Below, in pieces: positions 38,401 through 51,435 of a DNA stretch of 64,000 nucleotides; the first letter of the stretch is position 1; each line of letters starts with the position of its first letter. A program made the position numbers and the translations under genes. Source of the DNA: Eleginops maclovinus (taxonomy: Eukaryota; Chordata; Actinopteri; Perciformes; Eleginopidae); contig NC_086367.1 in assembly GCF_036324505.1 (NCBI RefSeq), positions 18,712,578 through 18,776,577 on the forward strand. The letters are read 5' to 3'. The notes below the pieces were generated by a model. It was not told the DNA's origin. It was given only the letters and a program-made list of their open reading frames with translations, and did no database searches.

Positions 38401-41400
38401 TACCTGACACAGTTACCCAAAACAGTCATCTGTTCCTCTGCTGCACCGTGAGGAAGAGCTCTCACTAAAGATCAATGTCCATTATTGCGGGCGCCTGTCT
38501 ACCGTGCTGAATTGTGGGAGTTAATGGGACAAGCTCTCATGCCCCCACTGTAATGCTTCTTGTTCACAAAAATGATACAGCGATAAGAAAGCTGTTTCAC
38601 TGCCGAGGTGATAGAAACTCTGAGGAAGAAAAATGTCCTCGACAGATCAATTTTTACACATAAGATCAGGGCCTGTAAGTCAGAGGTCCCTAAAGTTGGT
38701 AAAGAGGAGATAAAAGACACAGTTTACAATATGCATTTACAAAAAGTAAGAAGTGGGTGAAGTTCTACCTCATATATTTCCATTTGTTCTTTTTAATTCA
38801 TTCTACATTTCTAACTTTAAGTGGTTCATTTATTTCATCTGTTTGATTGTTTCTAATGTAATCATTGAGAGTTGCTCTTAGAAGTTTCACTTTGCTCTGA
38901 GTAGGAGTAAGTGGTTTGATAAATCTCTCTTGTTGTACTCTTAACTAAAGAGCTTTCATTCAAGGGTGATTTTAGAAATGTGCGTTGAATATAGATAAAG
39001 GTTTCTACTGACCAGAACAAGTTTTTTTTTAAACAATACAGTGACTGTGGGAAAGACACAAACAGAAAACAGATAAACGGTGACTGACCTGTCTCGGATT
39101 GAGTCTGTTTTGTCCTGCACTTTCCCAGAGTACAGGTTCTTGCTGTCCACCAGCCGCTGGCCGCCCTGCAGAGCGCCGTCTATCTTGTCCTCGTTGGCCT
39201 CCATGGTGCTCACAAAGTCCTCATGCTTCTTCAAAGCCTTCTCTGCTCCGGCCAGCGTGTCTGGCTTGTCTATGTGTGCCAATGTGTACTCCTGAGAAAG
39301 AAAAAAGACAGAACACCCTTGAGACATGCGACCGGCTGTGAGGTAAACTGACCATGCTGCATTCCTGCATACCACAACTTCTAAATACCTCTACCTGTAA
39401 TTACCTGCATCACAAAAAAAAAACTTCACTCAATGAGACCCAGGACTCTTCCAAAGACTGACCAATGTGAGTCATGAACTTTAATTTACATGCAGAACAG
39501 TCAGTGATGGGGAGTCTACTACTATCATGAAATAAAAGTAACTCGTCAAAATGTGGGTTGTTACAAAATATTTTCGTAGAAACATAACATTTATTCTGTT
39601 GCTGTCGCAGATGAGGAAAGACGTGAGGACACTTGTGAGTGCAACACCATCAAAGTAATGTCTCTGGTTGCCGTCAAATTGTCACTTTTGCTTGGAAAGG
39701 TTCCTTATGAAGCGGAATGACCCGGAAGTCCCTAAGTGGAAGCCATGATAAGAGCTGTTCAGATTGTCTAAATGATAGGAAAGGAGCTTCAACACTTTCT
39801 TTATGATTTCCTTTAGCCTAGGATAAACTGGTCCAGTGTGAAGACTGTATCTTCATCATTGTTTTGTCAGTTTTGAAAATAAAATGTAATAAAAAACACT
39901 ATTTGATTAAGAATATTAAAGAATTGCTTTTTGTGCAACATTTAGTAGTAATCTTAAACCCATAACACTTTAAAAGTAACCCTCACAGAGTACTGTACCT
40001 GGTTGTTGAGGATGGCCTCTACAGCCTTGCAGTCCCTCATGAACTGCTGGAAGCCCAGACCCTGGTCCAAGAAACCTTTCCCGCTGTCCCACATCTTCTG
40101 CAGCTCAACCCAGCCACGGTCTAGCCCGTTGAGCCTCTGCTCCAGCTGCTGGTACTGAGGGTCGTCCTCTTGACCCTGGGTGACCTGGGCCCCGGTGTCC
40201 CTGACTCGGTGATAGTCCTCCTCGTGGTTGTTGATGTCTTCACGCACAGCGCCGTGGAGGCTGAGCTGCTCCTCTGCCTCCGGCAGCGTGGCGGGCATTT
40301 CCTCTGAAGCCACGGACTTCTGGGTCTTGAAAAGCCAGGACTGGAAGTCGTCCATGTCCTGGAGGAAGGTCTGTAACTTGCTGACCTCGCCCAAAGAGTC
40401 CTCTCTGTCTTTCAGAGTCTTTCTCAGCACGTCCCATGCCGCATCCAGCTCCCCTCTGCGGGCCAGGATGTCTCCTGCGCTGTCAGGGTGATCTTTAGAG
40501 AGCTGATCTGCCTCGTTCCTCAGGAAGGTGAGCTTGGTTTCGATGGCGGCCAAATCTCTCTCCATGCCGAACAGTTTCCTCTGGATGGTCATGACGGCTG
40601 CCAGGTCGTTGCCCAGGTCCTGTGTGGACTCGATCACCCTGGTCTTGTCCTTGATCCAGGACTCTGTCTCATCACACTCCAGCCCGTAGTTGTTAAAACT
40701 AACGGCAGAATCCACTTTCCTCTTCTTGTCCTCCACCATGGCCTTGAAGGCCTCCCACCTGAAATTATTTAATGAACATCACTTTATTCTGAGCTAAGAG
40801 TATGTTTTTGACCCCTCCATGAGCCCCTTTAAATGTCTTCATAACAGTTTTTTAGAAAGGATCAAGTAACTTTGTACTCATTTTAGGGAAAATAGTGAAT
40901 CCTGTTGAAGGACAGCTTCATTTACATCTTTGAATTATAATTGTTCACGGTATAAAAACTTAATATTTGTGCAAGTCTATGTGCTACCAATTCTATTTTA
41001 GCTATAATGCGTGGCAAGTTACAGACTGACTCAATCCTTTCACAGAACTAGATGAAGATCATTTGGGAATTCAAGATCTAGAAAATAAGGTTTTGCCCAA
41101 AAAATCTTCATAAAAATGAATATCCTTTTTTGTTGCGTCTTGCTGATACAAGACAGAAAGATTTCTTAGAAGTGCTGATTCACAAAGCATGAACAATTAA
41201 TAGAAAATATATTCAACGCACCTCTTGTTCAGTCGCATCTGACATTCCTTGACCTCTCTGGTGCGAGGGTGTCTGCTGTCCTCGAGCTGTTTCACGGCTT
41301 TATTCACGTCATCAACTCTCGACTGAACATTTGCCATATCCTGAGCAAGAATGCTCAACCTGAAAGGAATAAAGAAGGAAATTAGAATAAAAATGTACAT

Positions 41401-44400
41401 GATGCATATACTCTGTAAAATGCTTTGTTTTTGTTTAATGAACATCAGTTTGTAGGGCTTTTCTTTCCAGATGTTTATGAAAGATGACAAAGATTACATT
41501 TAGACATTCTCTGTACCTATTCTGTACTACTTCCAGATCCTCCAGCTTCTTAGGCACCTCCAACCCCACCAACCACGTCTCCTTCTGTCCCATCCACAGC
41601 TCACAGGCGTCCGTCTCACTGAAGATGGTGTACAGGGACATGGCATCATCCAGCTTCTTCTGTCTCATGTCGGCCAGAGACATGAGCTCCATGTACAGGT
41701 CCTTAATGTCTTTCAGGCGTCTCTGGATGTCCGGCGTGTTCTGCAGCTCCTCCGGCAGCGCATTGGCCTGTTTGGACAGAGCATCTATAGTGGCTCCATT
41801 CTTTATCGTCTCATTCTTCAGGTCCTTGTGCTTCTTCAGCTGCCTCTGGGTGGTGTATTCATCGTGTCCCACGTCATCGCTGCTCATCTGCCTTTTAGCG
41901 TCCAGCAGCCAGGCCTTGAGTTCATCAGCGTCTCCCTGAAACTGGAAGAACCTCTGGGTGTCCTGGAGGTTCTGTTTCCGAAACGCAGCCAGCTCCTCCA
42001 GCTGCTGCCATTGCCTGCTGATGTCGTCCATGCATTCTTGGACCTTCGGGGATCCGTAGTGCTTTGCCTCGATCATCTTCTGTCCTTCGGCCTGGACCTG
42101 GTCGAGGTTTGCGCGGCGGGCCCCGAGCTCATCCTCGAAGGCGCTGTGTTTGCTCTGCAGTACCAGCACGCTCGTCAGGTCCTTGCCGTAATCCAGGGAG
42201 GAGAATAGGTGCTCCTTCTCTTTGATCCAGCTCTCCAGCTCCGCCGTCTCCCACAAGAAGTTCCAGAAGAGGCGCGACTGCTCCAAGCGAGCCCTCCGCT
42301 GGGCCGCCAGTGCGCAGAGCTCCTGGTAGCACAGGTCCAGGTGCTGCACCCTGTCCCGGATCACCTGAGGATCACATGGCTTGTAGCCTGGGGGAAAATT
42401 AAGGACAATATAATCTTTACACATGACACGCAAGTACCATTTGTGAGATTTAGCAAACTTAGGATCCAGATAAATAATGTATGATTTGAGTATTGGTTGA
42501 AAATGTTTTTTCAATAGGACACCTGATGTTTGAAAACTGATATCAAAACAATACTTTAATCTGAGGCACAATTACTTTCCTAAATAAAGGATTATTTCAC
42601 AGCACTGTTTAATTTTTTAAGCAATTCATGATTGGAAATATCCAATCAAACAATATGTAAACAAGACCAGACTAAGCATTTGAGGATAACTGTTTTCCAT
42701 ACTCACTGATAAAGACACATTTTCTGATGTGCTGAAAAAATATTGAAGCTTAATTTGTGGGCCTCATGAAGGTCAAAGGCCTGCAATCCCTTTAGTGTCC
42801 TCATCTCTAACAAAAACATTAGAAAGACTCAGATGAACCCCTGCACTTACTGTCACCGTTGGCGAACTTGAGAGCTGCTGCACTGGCCTTCTGCACTCTG
42901 TCTGCCTGCAGAGCGATGTCGTTCTCTAGCAGAGCGTGTTTCTGCAACAGGTCTTCCACTTCCAGCAAGTGTTTCCCAAAGTCAGGAGACAGAAGGCGAG
43001 CCTAGAGAGAGAAGACAGTGGTCTGATCAGTTTGGTGTCTATAGAATAAATGTTATCAGGTGATGAATGCCGCCTCCTGTGTTGTACCTTCATGTCGTCC
43101 ATCCAGCTGATGATGTACAGCATCTCTTGGAAGATCCTCTGCAGCATCAGGTTCTTCTCCAGACGTGCCCTGCGAGCCTTCAGCAACTCCTGCAGGTAGT
43201 CCCACATGCGCAGGATGTTGTCTTTCCGCACGTCGATGCGTTTGGCGTCGTGGTATCGCTCGGACTCGAGCTCCTTGGAGATGTCCACCAGCACCTGAAC
43301 ACGCTCCTCGTACGCAGCGATGTCCGTCTCAATGGCGTCGTGCTTCTTCTTCGCTGCCTCCACTGCTGGCAGGTCATAACCAAAGTTATCCTAAAGAGAG
43401 GAGGGCGGAGAGGGGCTCAGAGATCAAGAAATCTTGTGGTTTGTTAGATAAAATGTTGATAAATCTCTAAACTTCCAGATTAAAAAGTTGTAGGTACAAT
43501 GAGCTAATAATACTTGTGTTTTTTCCTCATGTTAAAGGGGAGCATTCATAACTTGCTTTTAGGTGCTAGTTTTCTAATAAAAAACATTATATTTAATGTT
43601 TCTCACCAACAGTGCATGCATGCCTGAGCTCTAATGAGTGTGATAATTGAGTTTCCTTCTCATTAAACCTCAATTTCAACGTATACGTAAAGGACTTAAA
43701 TACTTCTACAAGAGATAGATCATGTGTTTTAAATTCCTACTGACTTTTTGCAGAAGAAAGTTCCTTTATTTCACTTTTTATTTGGTGCCATATCTCATAA
43801 CAGCCATCTGTTGAATCACCAGTAATCATGTGCAACAACCTTCTGTTTCATTTAAAAAATACTGTACACTCTGCACTGTTATACATGTAACTGTATCTAA
43901 TCAGATTGTGTAATTGAGATCAAGACCTTCTCCCATGTGATATCCACAGTTTTGTTTTTTGATGTTTCACCTGAGCTACTAGTCTCTGGTTCTCCAGCAG
44001 CCAGGTCTCCCTCATGGCCGCCTTCCTGTCGAATCTCCTCGCCATCTGCTCGAGCTTCTCCTGTCTGATCAGCTCGTCTCTCAGGACGCGCTCCCGCTCG
44101 TGCTCCGCCCTCTCCAGACGCTCCCAGGCCTGCACACAGATCAGGAGAGGATGTGTCTTAGTTTAGGTGGTAAAGGTAACTTTCTCTTTGGAAAGTCTTT
44201 ACTTGGGTCCTTTAATAAATGTAAGAGGTTATGGTCTGTTACAAAACAACTCCTGAAGTGGTTGGAACTTTTAAGTTCATGGACACTGTATGGTAATGTT
44301 TGATGATCCATGGCATTACCCAATCATAAGGACCTTAAATTTAGGGCAGTAACTAAAGATTATTTAGCCTGGTTATTTTGTTGGTCATTACCTTTTTATA

Positions 44401-47400
44401 ATATGTTTGGTCTGTGAAATGTAAAATCACTGCTTCCAAGAGCCCATGTTTTAGTTATACTCAAAATATCAGTGAATACATTTAATATTTAAAACTATTT
44501 CAGATGAAGAAATATCCCAGCGACTCCCTCGTGTCTGTTAGTGAGATGTTATTTTTGTGTGTCTGAACCGCTCTCAGCTTTCATTTTTCTACTAAAAATG
44601 GCTTTTATTTTACAGTTTACTGAGCTGCATTATAGTATAACGAGTATAATTCAATTCATTTGTGAGTTAATTGGTGCCTCGGGACTGGCAAATGCCGAAT
44701 GGATGTGTTGTAACCCCATGTGTTTGCCCGGGCTTCAAAACACAGACACATGCTGGTCAAAAGAGAGACACTCTTTATATGAAGCAAAACATTTTCTTTC
44801 AAAACAATTACACAAATTAGTGTGACACATTTTCATAGTAAATCAAATATTCTCATTATTCTTTTTGAAAAACAAAAAGAAATGTCCAGTTCTAGCTCGT
44901 CTAATTTTAGGGTTTGTGACTTTTCATTATCTGTGAGGTTTTGGACTGTTGATTGGACAAAATAAGCTTTGTGTTGACTTAACCTTGGGATTTTGTTAAT
45001 TATTTAAGGCCATTTTTGGTTATTTCCTAACATTATATGTACCAAATGATGACTCAACTAAAGTAAAATAATCAGATTAATCCAAAGGAAAAGACGTATG
45101 ATCCTTCTCACCCGGTTGATATCAGCCACCAGAGCTCCCTCTTTAGGCGTGTACACCCTCTGGTTGTTGGCTCTCATTCGACTCTGGATGGTGAACAGCA
45201 GCACCTCAAGGTTTCCCTTCTCCTGGAACCTGAAAGAAAACAAACATGATGGGGTTGGATTTAACTGCATATGGAAAATAAGAACATTTATTCTAATATG
45301 ATATATTAGAATAAATGTTAGATCTATATATTGTAACTTTTACTTTTATTTTGTAACTATAGCTTTAAACCCAGTTCCTCTTCTGCATCGATTTGGTATG
45401 TTATGCTCTATGTGAAAAGGTAACAGGATATTAAGGAAAATATTTGGTCAGTTTTAATTCTGGGGTTGATACTTCTGTTTTCCCACAGAAAACTATTTTC
45501 CAGCTGCTCATGATTTTAAGGATTTTTCTCTGGTTGCGATTGTAACTTATATTAAATGAATGGTGCGGAATATTATAAAGGGGAGTCTTGCAGATACAAA
45601 AACCCTGGAAAAAGAGTATATACAGAACATGGTGTATGGGAAGGAGTGTTGGCTCCACTCACTTGGGCGGCTTCTCCACAGTGCGGTAGGTGTTGAAGGC
45701 CTGAGCTGCTGCTGGACTCCCGTCAGAGAGTTGGCCAGTTTCCGGTTGTGCAGCACGAGGATGGTCTGCTCGATCCACGTCAGCAGGTCTGACGACAGCG
45801 TCTCGTACTTTTCAATAATCTTCTCAGTCTCGATGGCGTGATCCAGAACCTGGAGAAGGACATCAAAGCCCATCAGTAAACAAACTAACATCGACAAATT
45901 CATGCTTAGTGTGCGTCATCTTTCCATCCCACCTTTCCAACTCTCTTTCCCTCGACAGCGAGCTGCTTCATCTTGGAGAAGTAGTGGTAAAATGCAACGA
46001 CGTACGTGATGATGGACTTTTCATCTGGGTTCTCTGTGAACACATCTACAAAACAAACGGCAAAAGAGTCAGTCACAGCCAAGCCAGACACCATCTCTAC
46101 TCTAGGTCTTTTTTTCCACCAGGCTTAAAGCTCATAAACATTTATTTCTACATGAAGGCTCAGCCTCCGTCAGTCACTCGCCTTCAGGGTCCAACAGTTT
46201 GGTCACGTCAAGCTGCTGCTCCGCTACATTGAAGGCGCTCTGGAGGTTGTGCGTCGGGTTTGACCTTTTCAGTTTGTCAAAGTCCACCAGATCTGGCCTG
46301 AGAGAAAAAGAGGAGCGAAAGAGGAATATGAGATGGGGAAGGAGCAGAATGAGGAGGAGAGACGCTGAGCAGACGGGTTTCCTGAGTGTTTACATCTCAG
46401 AGCCGGTGAGAGTGGATTGGGCCATTCATCTCTCCTTACCGGTGTTTGTGTATGAGAGCGTTGAAGGCCATGCCGTCTTTCCAGCTGGTGGTGAAGTTTC
46501 TGATGTTGACATTGGGATATCTGTAAAACAACGGACAAGAGACATCATTAACTGAACATAGGGGACATAGCTGAGGAGCTCCTGCTTTAAATCAACGTCC
46601 GAGAACTGCTTTATAAACATATGACAATATGAAGCTCCCATTTCTGCAGCTTCAGACCTGAGCAGACCAGTGGCACTTTGTAATTTGCTCAAAGGATCAT
46701 AACATTTAGAGGAATGATATTGAAATAGGACTAATCATGATGACACTGTGAATAAAGACCTTTAACCTTAAAGACATTTTGGGAAATTAGCTTATATTCT
46801 TTCAAGATTGGAAGATCAAAAACTCTCTTGAAAATGTGTCTTTTTGCAAGCTCTTTTTCAAGAATAAAAACAGGAATACTAAAAATAGGAACTCATTTTA
46901 TTTATAGCACGCTTTCCAAGATACTCAAAGATGCTTTAGAAAATGTAAATATATGAACGAGAATTTAGAAACCAAAACAATACAAGTGTGGAATAACACA
47001 GAACATTAAAATATTTAAAAAGGTTTTTAGTTTGAAGACACGTGCTAAACTTTTCTAACCACTCAAAGATTTACAGCTGTTCACAGTTATGGAGTCCCAA
47101 ACTAATTCCCAGAAGATGTTAATAACAGCTTGGCGATGGTAAAGTTTAAACATCCCACTTACCCCGCCGTCTTCATCTGACACCACAGAAGAAGAGCGTC
47201 CTTGGCTGAGCGCGTCTCCTTCTGGTCCGCCTGGCCCGTTTCCACAATAATGTCCTGGATCTGAATAGAAAAACACACACAGCTGCATGATAAATAATGA
47301 AACGTAACTAATGACTGCGAGCTCTGCGATCAAACAAGAACAATGCGCAGCAGAGAACAAAAACCTCACTGATAGTAACATGTCGCTAATAGGATGCATC

Positions 47401-50400
47401 AGATGGGAAAGTGGCAAGGCAAAAAACCCTTTTTGAAATACATAATTAATTACAGCTCACAGAGATACTAGGAGGGTTGGGTTTGTGTACAATCTCATGT
47501 GGTATATCATCGATGCTATTAGCGACTTCTATTCTGTTAATAGAAGGTTAGTAATTATTGAAGTCCCTGTTTCCTCACACAGTGGGCCAGTAATTTGAGC
47601 AGTGGTGTGATCCTACAGGCCCTGAGAGACGGCTAAATTCAGCGGGCTTTGGTTCTCCTTGGTTTATTCAGACTGAAAAGACAGCAGGACTGAGTCTTTC
47701 ATTTGGTTTGAAAAAAGCCTGAATATTGCAGGAGCCCATATTGTTTGAAGTAACGTGTCTAAAAATAACAGTGTTGCTGTCAAATTAAAAATAAATATAT
47801 GCCCCTTCCAGGAAGTTAAAAGAGTCAAACAGACGTGTTCTGATGTTTGGATGTGCTCCTTACAGCGGATGATTATGTTTTGAACCTGAATTGGAGTAAA
47901 GAGACAAAAACATCCCGAGGCTGCACGATGCTTCTGTGCCGCACGCCCAAACAACACTAATCAGTTAATCAGAGACGTGTCTACAATAACAGCAAGTTGT
48001 ACACTGAAGGCAAATACATTTTTTTAAAGTACTAATTTTATTTACATAATAGTCTACTGGATCTTTCCATTGTAAAGTGAGACCAGAACTGACATTTTTA
48101 GATGAAGGACATTCTGTGTCCGAGGCAAAGAAAATAATCCTCTGGTTTCTAAAAAGCTTGTTTTTTTTAAAGGTTTGGACCAAAATGAGTTGGGAATAAA
48201 ATGTCTTTCTTTCCTCCAATTATTATTCCTTACTGTAAAGTGTTTCCTTCCACAAGGGGAGTTGGTGTTGGGTTAGGCTTTTGCAGATTCAACTATTTAT
48301 TGACTCCTGATCTATTGACCAACACTGACTTATAATGACTAGTGCATATAGAAAACAATACCCCTAGACTAACCACATCGGTTGTATATTCTATTGGATA
48401 TATTGCTTTATATTGCACCTATTGCACTACATTTTATATTCATGCCACAAGGTTAATCTTAAAGGCTTTAAGTGGTTCAGATCAGCAAAAAATAAGGAAA
48501 ATAAAGTCTAAATATGAGATTTCAATCCAGCCTGGTTTCAATTTACCTGGAAACGAAGGATGATGGTCCAGATGAGGCCGAGGATGAGGCGATGGTTGCC
48601 GTCCACGATGTCGTGGGAGCCCATGTTCTCCAGGTGGACCCTCTGCTCTTTGAGGAACTGCAGGGCCTTGTCCACGTTCTCCAGACAGTGGATACGCATC
48701 CGGCCCTTAGTGGGTTTTGGCTAGAGATGAAAAAACAAGAAGAGTAAGAGTGTTCAAAAGAGACAGGGATAATACCAAGAGTTAAAAGAGGAGACAAATA
48801 TAGAAATGTAAGGGAGCTTCTCACCAGCCGTTCTCCGGACAGCACCTCCAGCAGTTTAATGAGCATGCGTCCGTCTCGCAGGTCCAGGTACAGGTCAGAG
48901 ATACGACAGCCGACCCGGGACAGGATGGAGTTGACCCATTTAGTGAAGGTCTTCTTCTGAACCGCCTCACGCTCATCTGACGGGACCACAAAGTTCAAGA
49001 AAGAACATGAGCTGCATGAATAATGAAATAACTTCCCATCTAAGAAACAGCACCACTTGACCCGGTTGGGGATTAAGTCCTGCTAAAGGGCTCTCAGAAA
49101 GATGGAGTGGAATCGGCTCTGAACACAGACAAGTTTTACCGGTTAAACTAACCCTGTATTCGGTCAGAATTTACAGCCTGGGCTAACCCAGTTATCTATT
49201 TTGGCTAGCAAGCTTTGTCTGCAGCATATCATAACAACAAAAATGACTCTTTTTTAAATTGCGTGATGGCGTGTATATTACAAAACACACATCAGGACCA
49301 AAGCTGTTTCAATTCCTCTGCTAGCAACAGATTTTTGAGACTTGAAAGAAAGTAGAATAAAAATCAATGAGGTTCTCCAGAATTTAATAACGTGCCATTG
49401 TGAGGAAACGACTCATATTTCCCGTTACATAAACGCCATTTTAGTTTATGTTCATGCACTCTTTTCGGGTTTCAGATAGTTACCATGACATTGTGAGCAT
49501 AAATGTATTTAGTCCACGCTGGATACGAGAGACTGTGTCCACAGCAGATCGACACTGACACTCCTCTAAAAAGATTATATGCAAAACGCTTCAACACACT
49601 ACACAGGATTAGAGGAATCATCCATCAAAGCAAACTTGAGATGAAACCTGTATTTTCTTGAAGCACAGCTATTGCTTTGCTGTTACTGTAGCCTCAGTGT
49701 GCTGTGCAGCTGTTTTACTGTATGTAACATCAATATTAAAAGACCCTGACAGGATTGTGACTTTCCATAAAGAAATGTTAACATTCTCCTCGGACCTTTT
49801 GAATAATCCATCAATGTCCTGAACTAAAACTTCAATTAAAGTCAATTAAACGTCGTCACACTGCTGCCCTGCTGGCAAAGGCAGATTTCATGTTACACTT
49901 GGGTCAAAGTGGGTATACGTTTAAATGAGGCCACTGCAAAATATATGGTTCAACAGAATACCACAGCTGTATTTGTACAGTGAATGTAGAGGGAGGGAGT
50001 AATTAACTTTGATAATGATATGAAGGTTTAATATCTACCATTGTTCTATGATCACCACATGTCTGAAATACTTATTCTTACATGTATATAAAAACCTGTT
50101 TGGTTCCCTGCTCGTCATCTTAGTGTTTGATGTTAGATATTCCTTATTATCACAAAATGCAATAAAATGTTAAGTTAATAAATACATTTTTGACCTTTGT
50201 GCAGCAGGACACATCAATAGTGAGTCCTGCTTGGACTTTATGATAATGTGCCTTTAACTTTCTGTCTTTCTTTTTGATTTGAGCTTTTACAAATCGTACT
50301 CAATTATTAAAACAAAATTGCTGAATTTTTGCTTCAATTCTCTGAATAATTGGGCAGTTATTTCTGACTCTTAGAATGCTTTCGAGTCAGATGTTTTCTT

Positions 50401-51400
50401 GCATCACACAGCTCCATTTGTCCTTGTTGCAAAGATTGCAGCTGTGATGCAAGAGTTGTTGTTTTTTTAGACTTGATCTGACAATAAAGTATTATGGTAT
50501 CGTACATGAATGCTAATTGGAAGCGGTGCAAATTCGGTCAAAACATCTCAAATAAATACTCCTCGAGGAAATGATTTACCTCAACCATCTATCACTTCTA
50601 ATCCTGCTTGCAGAGAAGATAGAGAAGTGGTTCTGCATAATAACATCACGTACAGAAAAAGTAAACACAAACTAGGTCGCTGCAGAAGGTGTACAGTACT
50701 TATGCTGAAATTCCTTGACTGAAATCGTGCTTGAAAACGGAGGATCGACAGGGCGGAGAGAAGCAGAGATCTGGTGTCAGACTTGGACAGGTTTTGGGAG
50801 GATGAGCTGTGCCCACGTTGTGACACATCTTCCCGGCTCTCACTTAAAAATCATATCTCAGTGCATGGCAGATATGCCTCCTACACAGCAGCTAAAATAA
50901 AACCAATTTTTATGGGACCATATGTGAGCATATGTGACCCAATGTCCCACTCTCTGTTTATTCTGTTTGTGGACATGTGAAGGGGAACGGGGGAGTTGTG
51001 AGTGGGCTTTAGTATGCATATAAAGTGCCTGCGTTTTAACCTTCATTTATTAATCATAGAATATTAAGCAGAATGGAAAGTGTGTCTAAAATATATACAT
51101 TTATACAAGCTATTGCTTTTAGTCCTGGATATTAAAACTATTAGTTGATTGTTTGATTGCCGGAAAAAGGCATTTATTTATATGTAAAGATATCACTAGG
51201 AAACCTTGGCATTTATCACCATTTCTGACATTTAGCACACCAAATAAATGATCTTATCATGAAAATAATCACCATAATCATAGTGGCAGCCTTGGAAGAC
51301 TAATTGAAGCTCTTAGAAGGGTTTTAGAATAATCTGGAGCAAGGAGGACAATGCAACCTGACTACAGTTATCTTGATTGTACCCACAGCTCCCAGCAGAC

Positions 51401-51435
<35 letters not shown>

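Larger units (their letters stand above)
28720..43970 (-). other. sptb: Introns of the spectrin-repeat region
   Basis: Besides the exons, microsatellite and repeat copies listed, no other gene or RNA was recognised. The larger gaps (34118-35415, 38240-39088, 36869-37599) hold a hAT element, a possible second repeat fragment, and otherwise unremarkable AT-rich sequence. Confidence 0.45.

Noticed and set aside
39490..39610. Possible further copy of the CAGTGGTG repeat family
   Set aside because: Only the opening GTCAGTGATGGGGAG resembles the family end. The body does not follow the family order.
40228..42484. Several long + strand frames opposite sptb exons 13 and 15
   Set aside because: Antisense shadows of GC-rich, strongly conserved spectrin exons. 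No independent homology or splice signals.
46199..46555. 118-codon + strand frame
   Set aside because: Spans sptb exons 5 and 6 on the opposite strand plus the intron between them. Not a gene.
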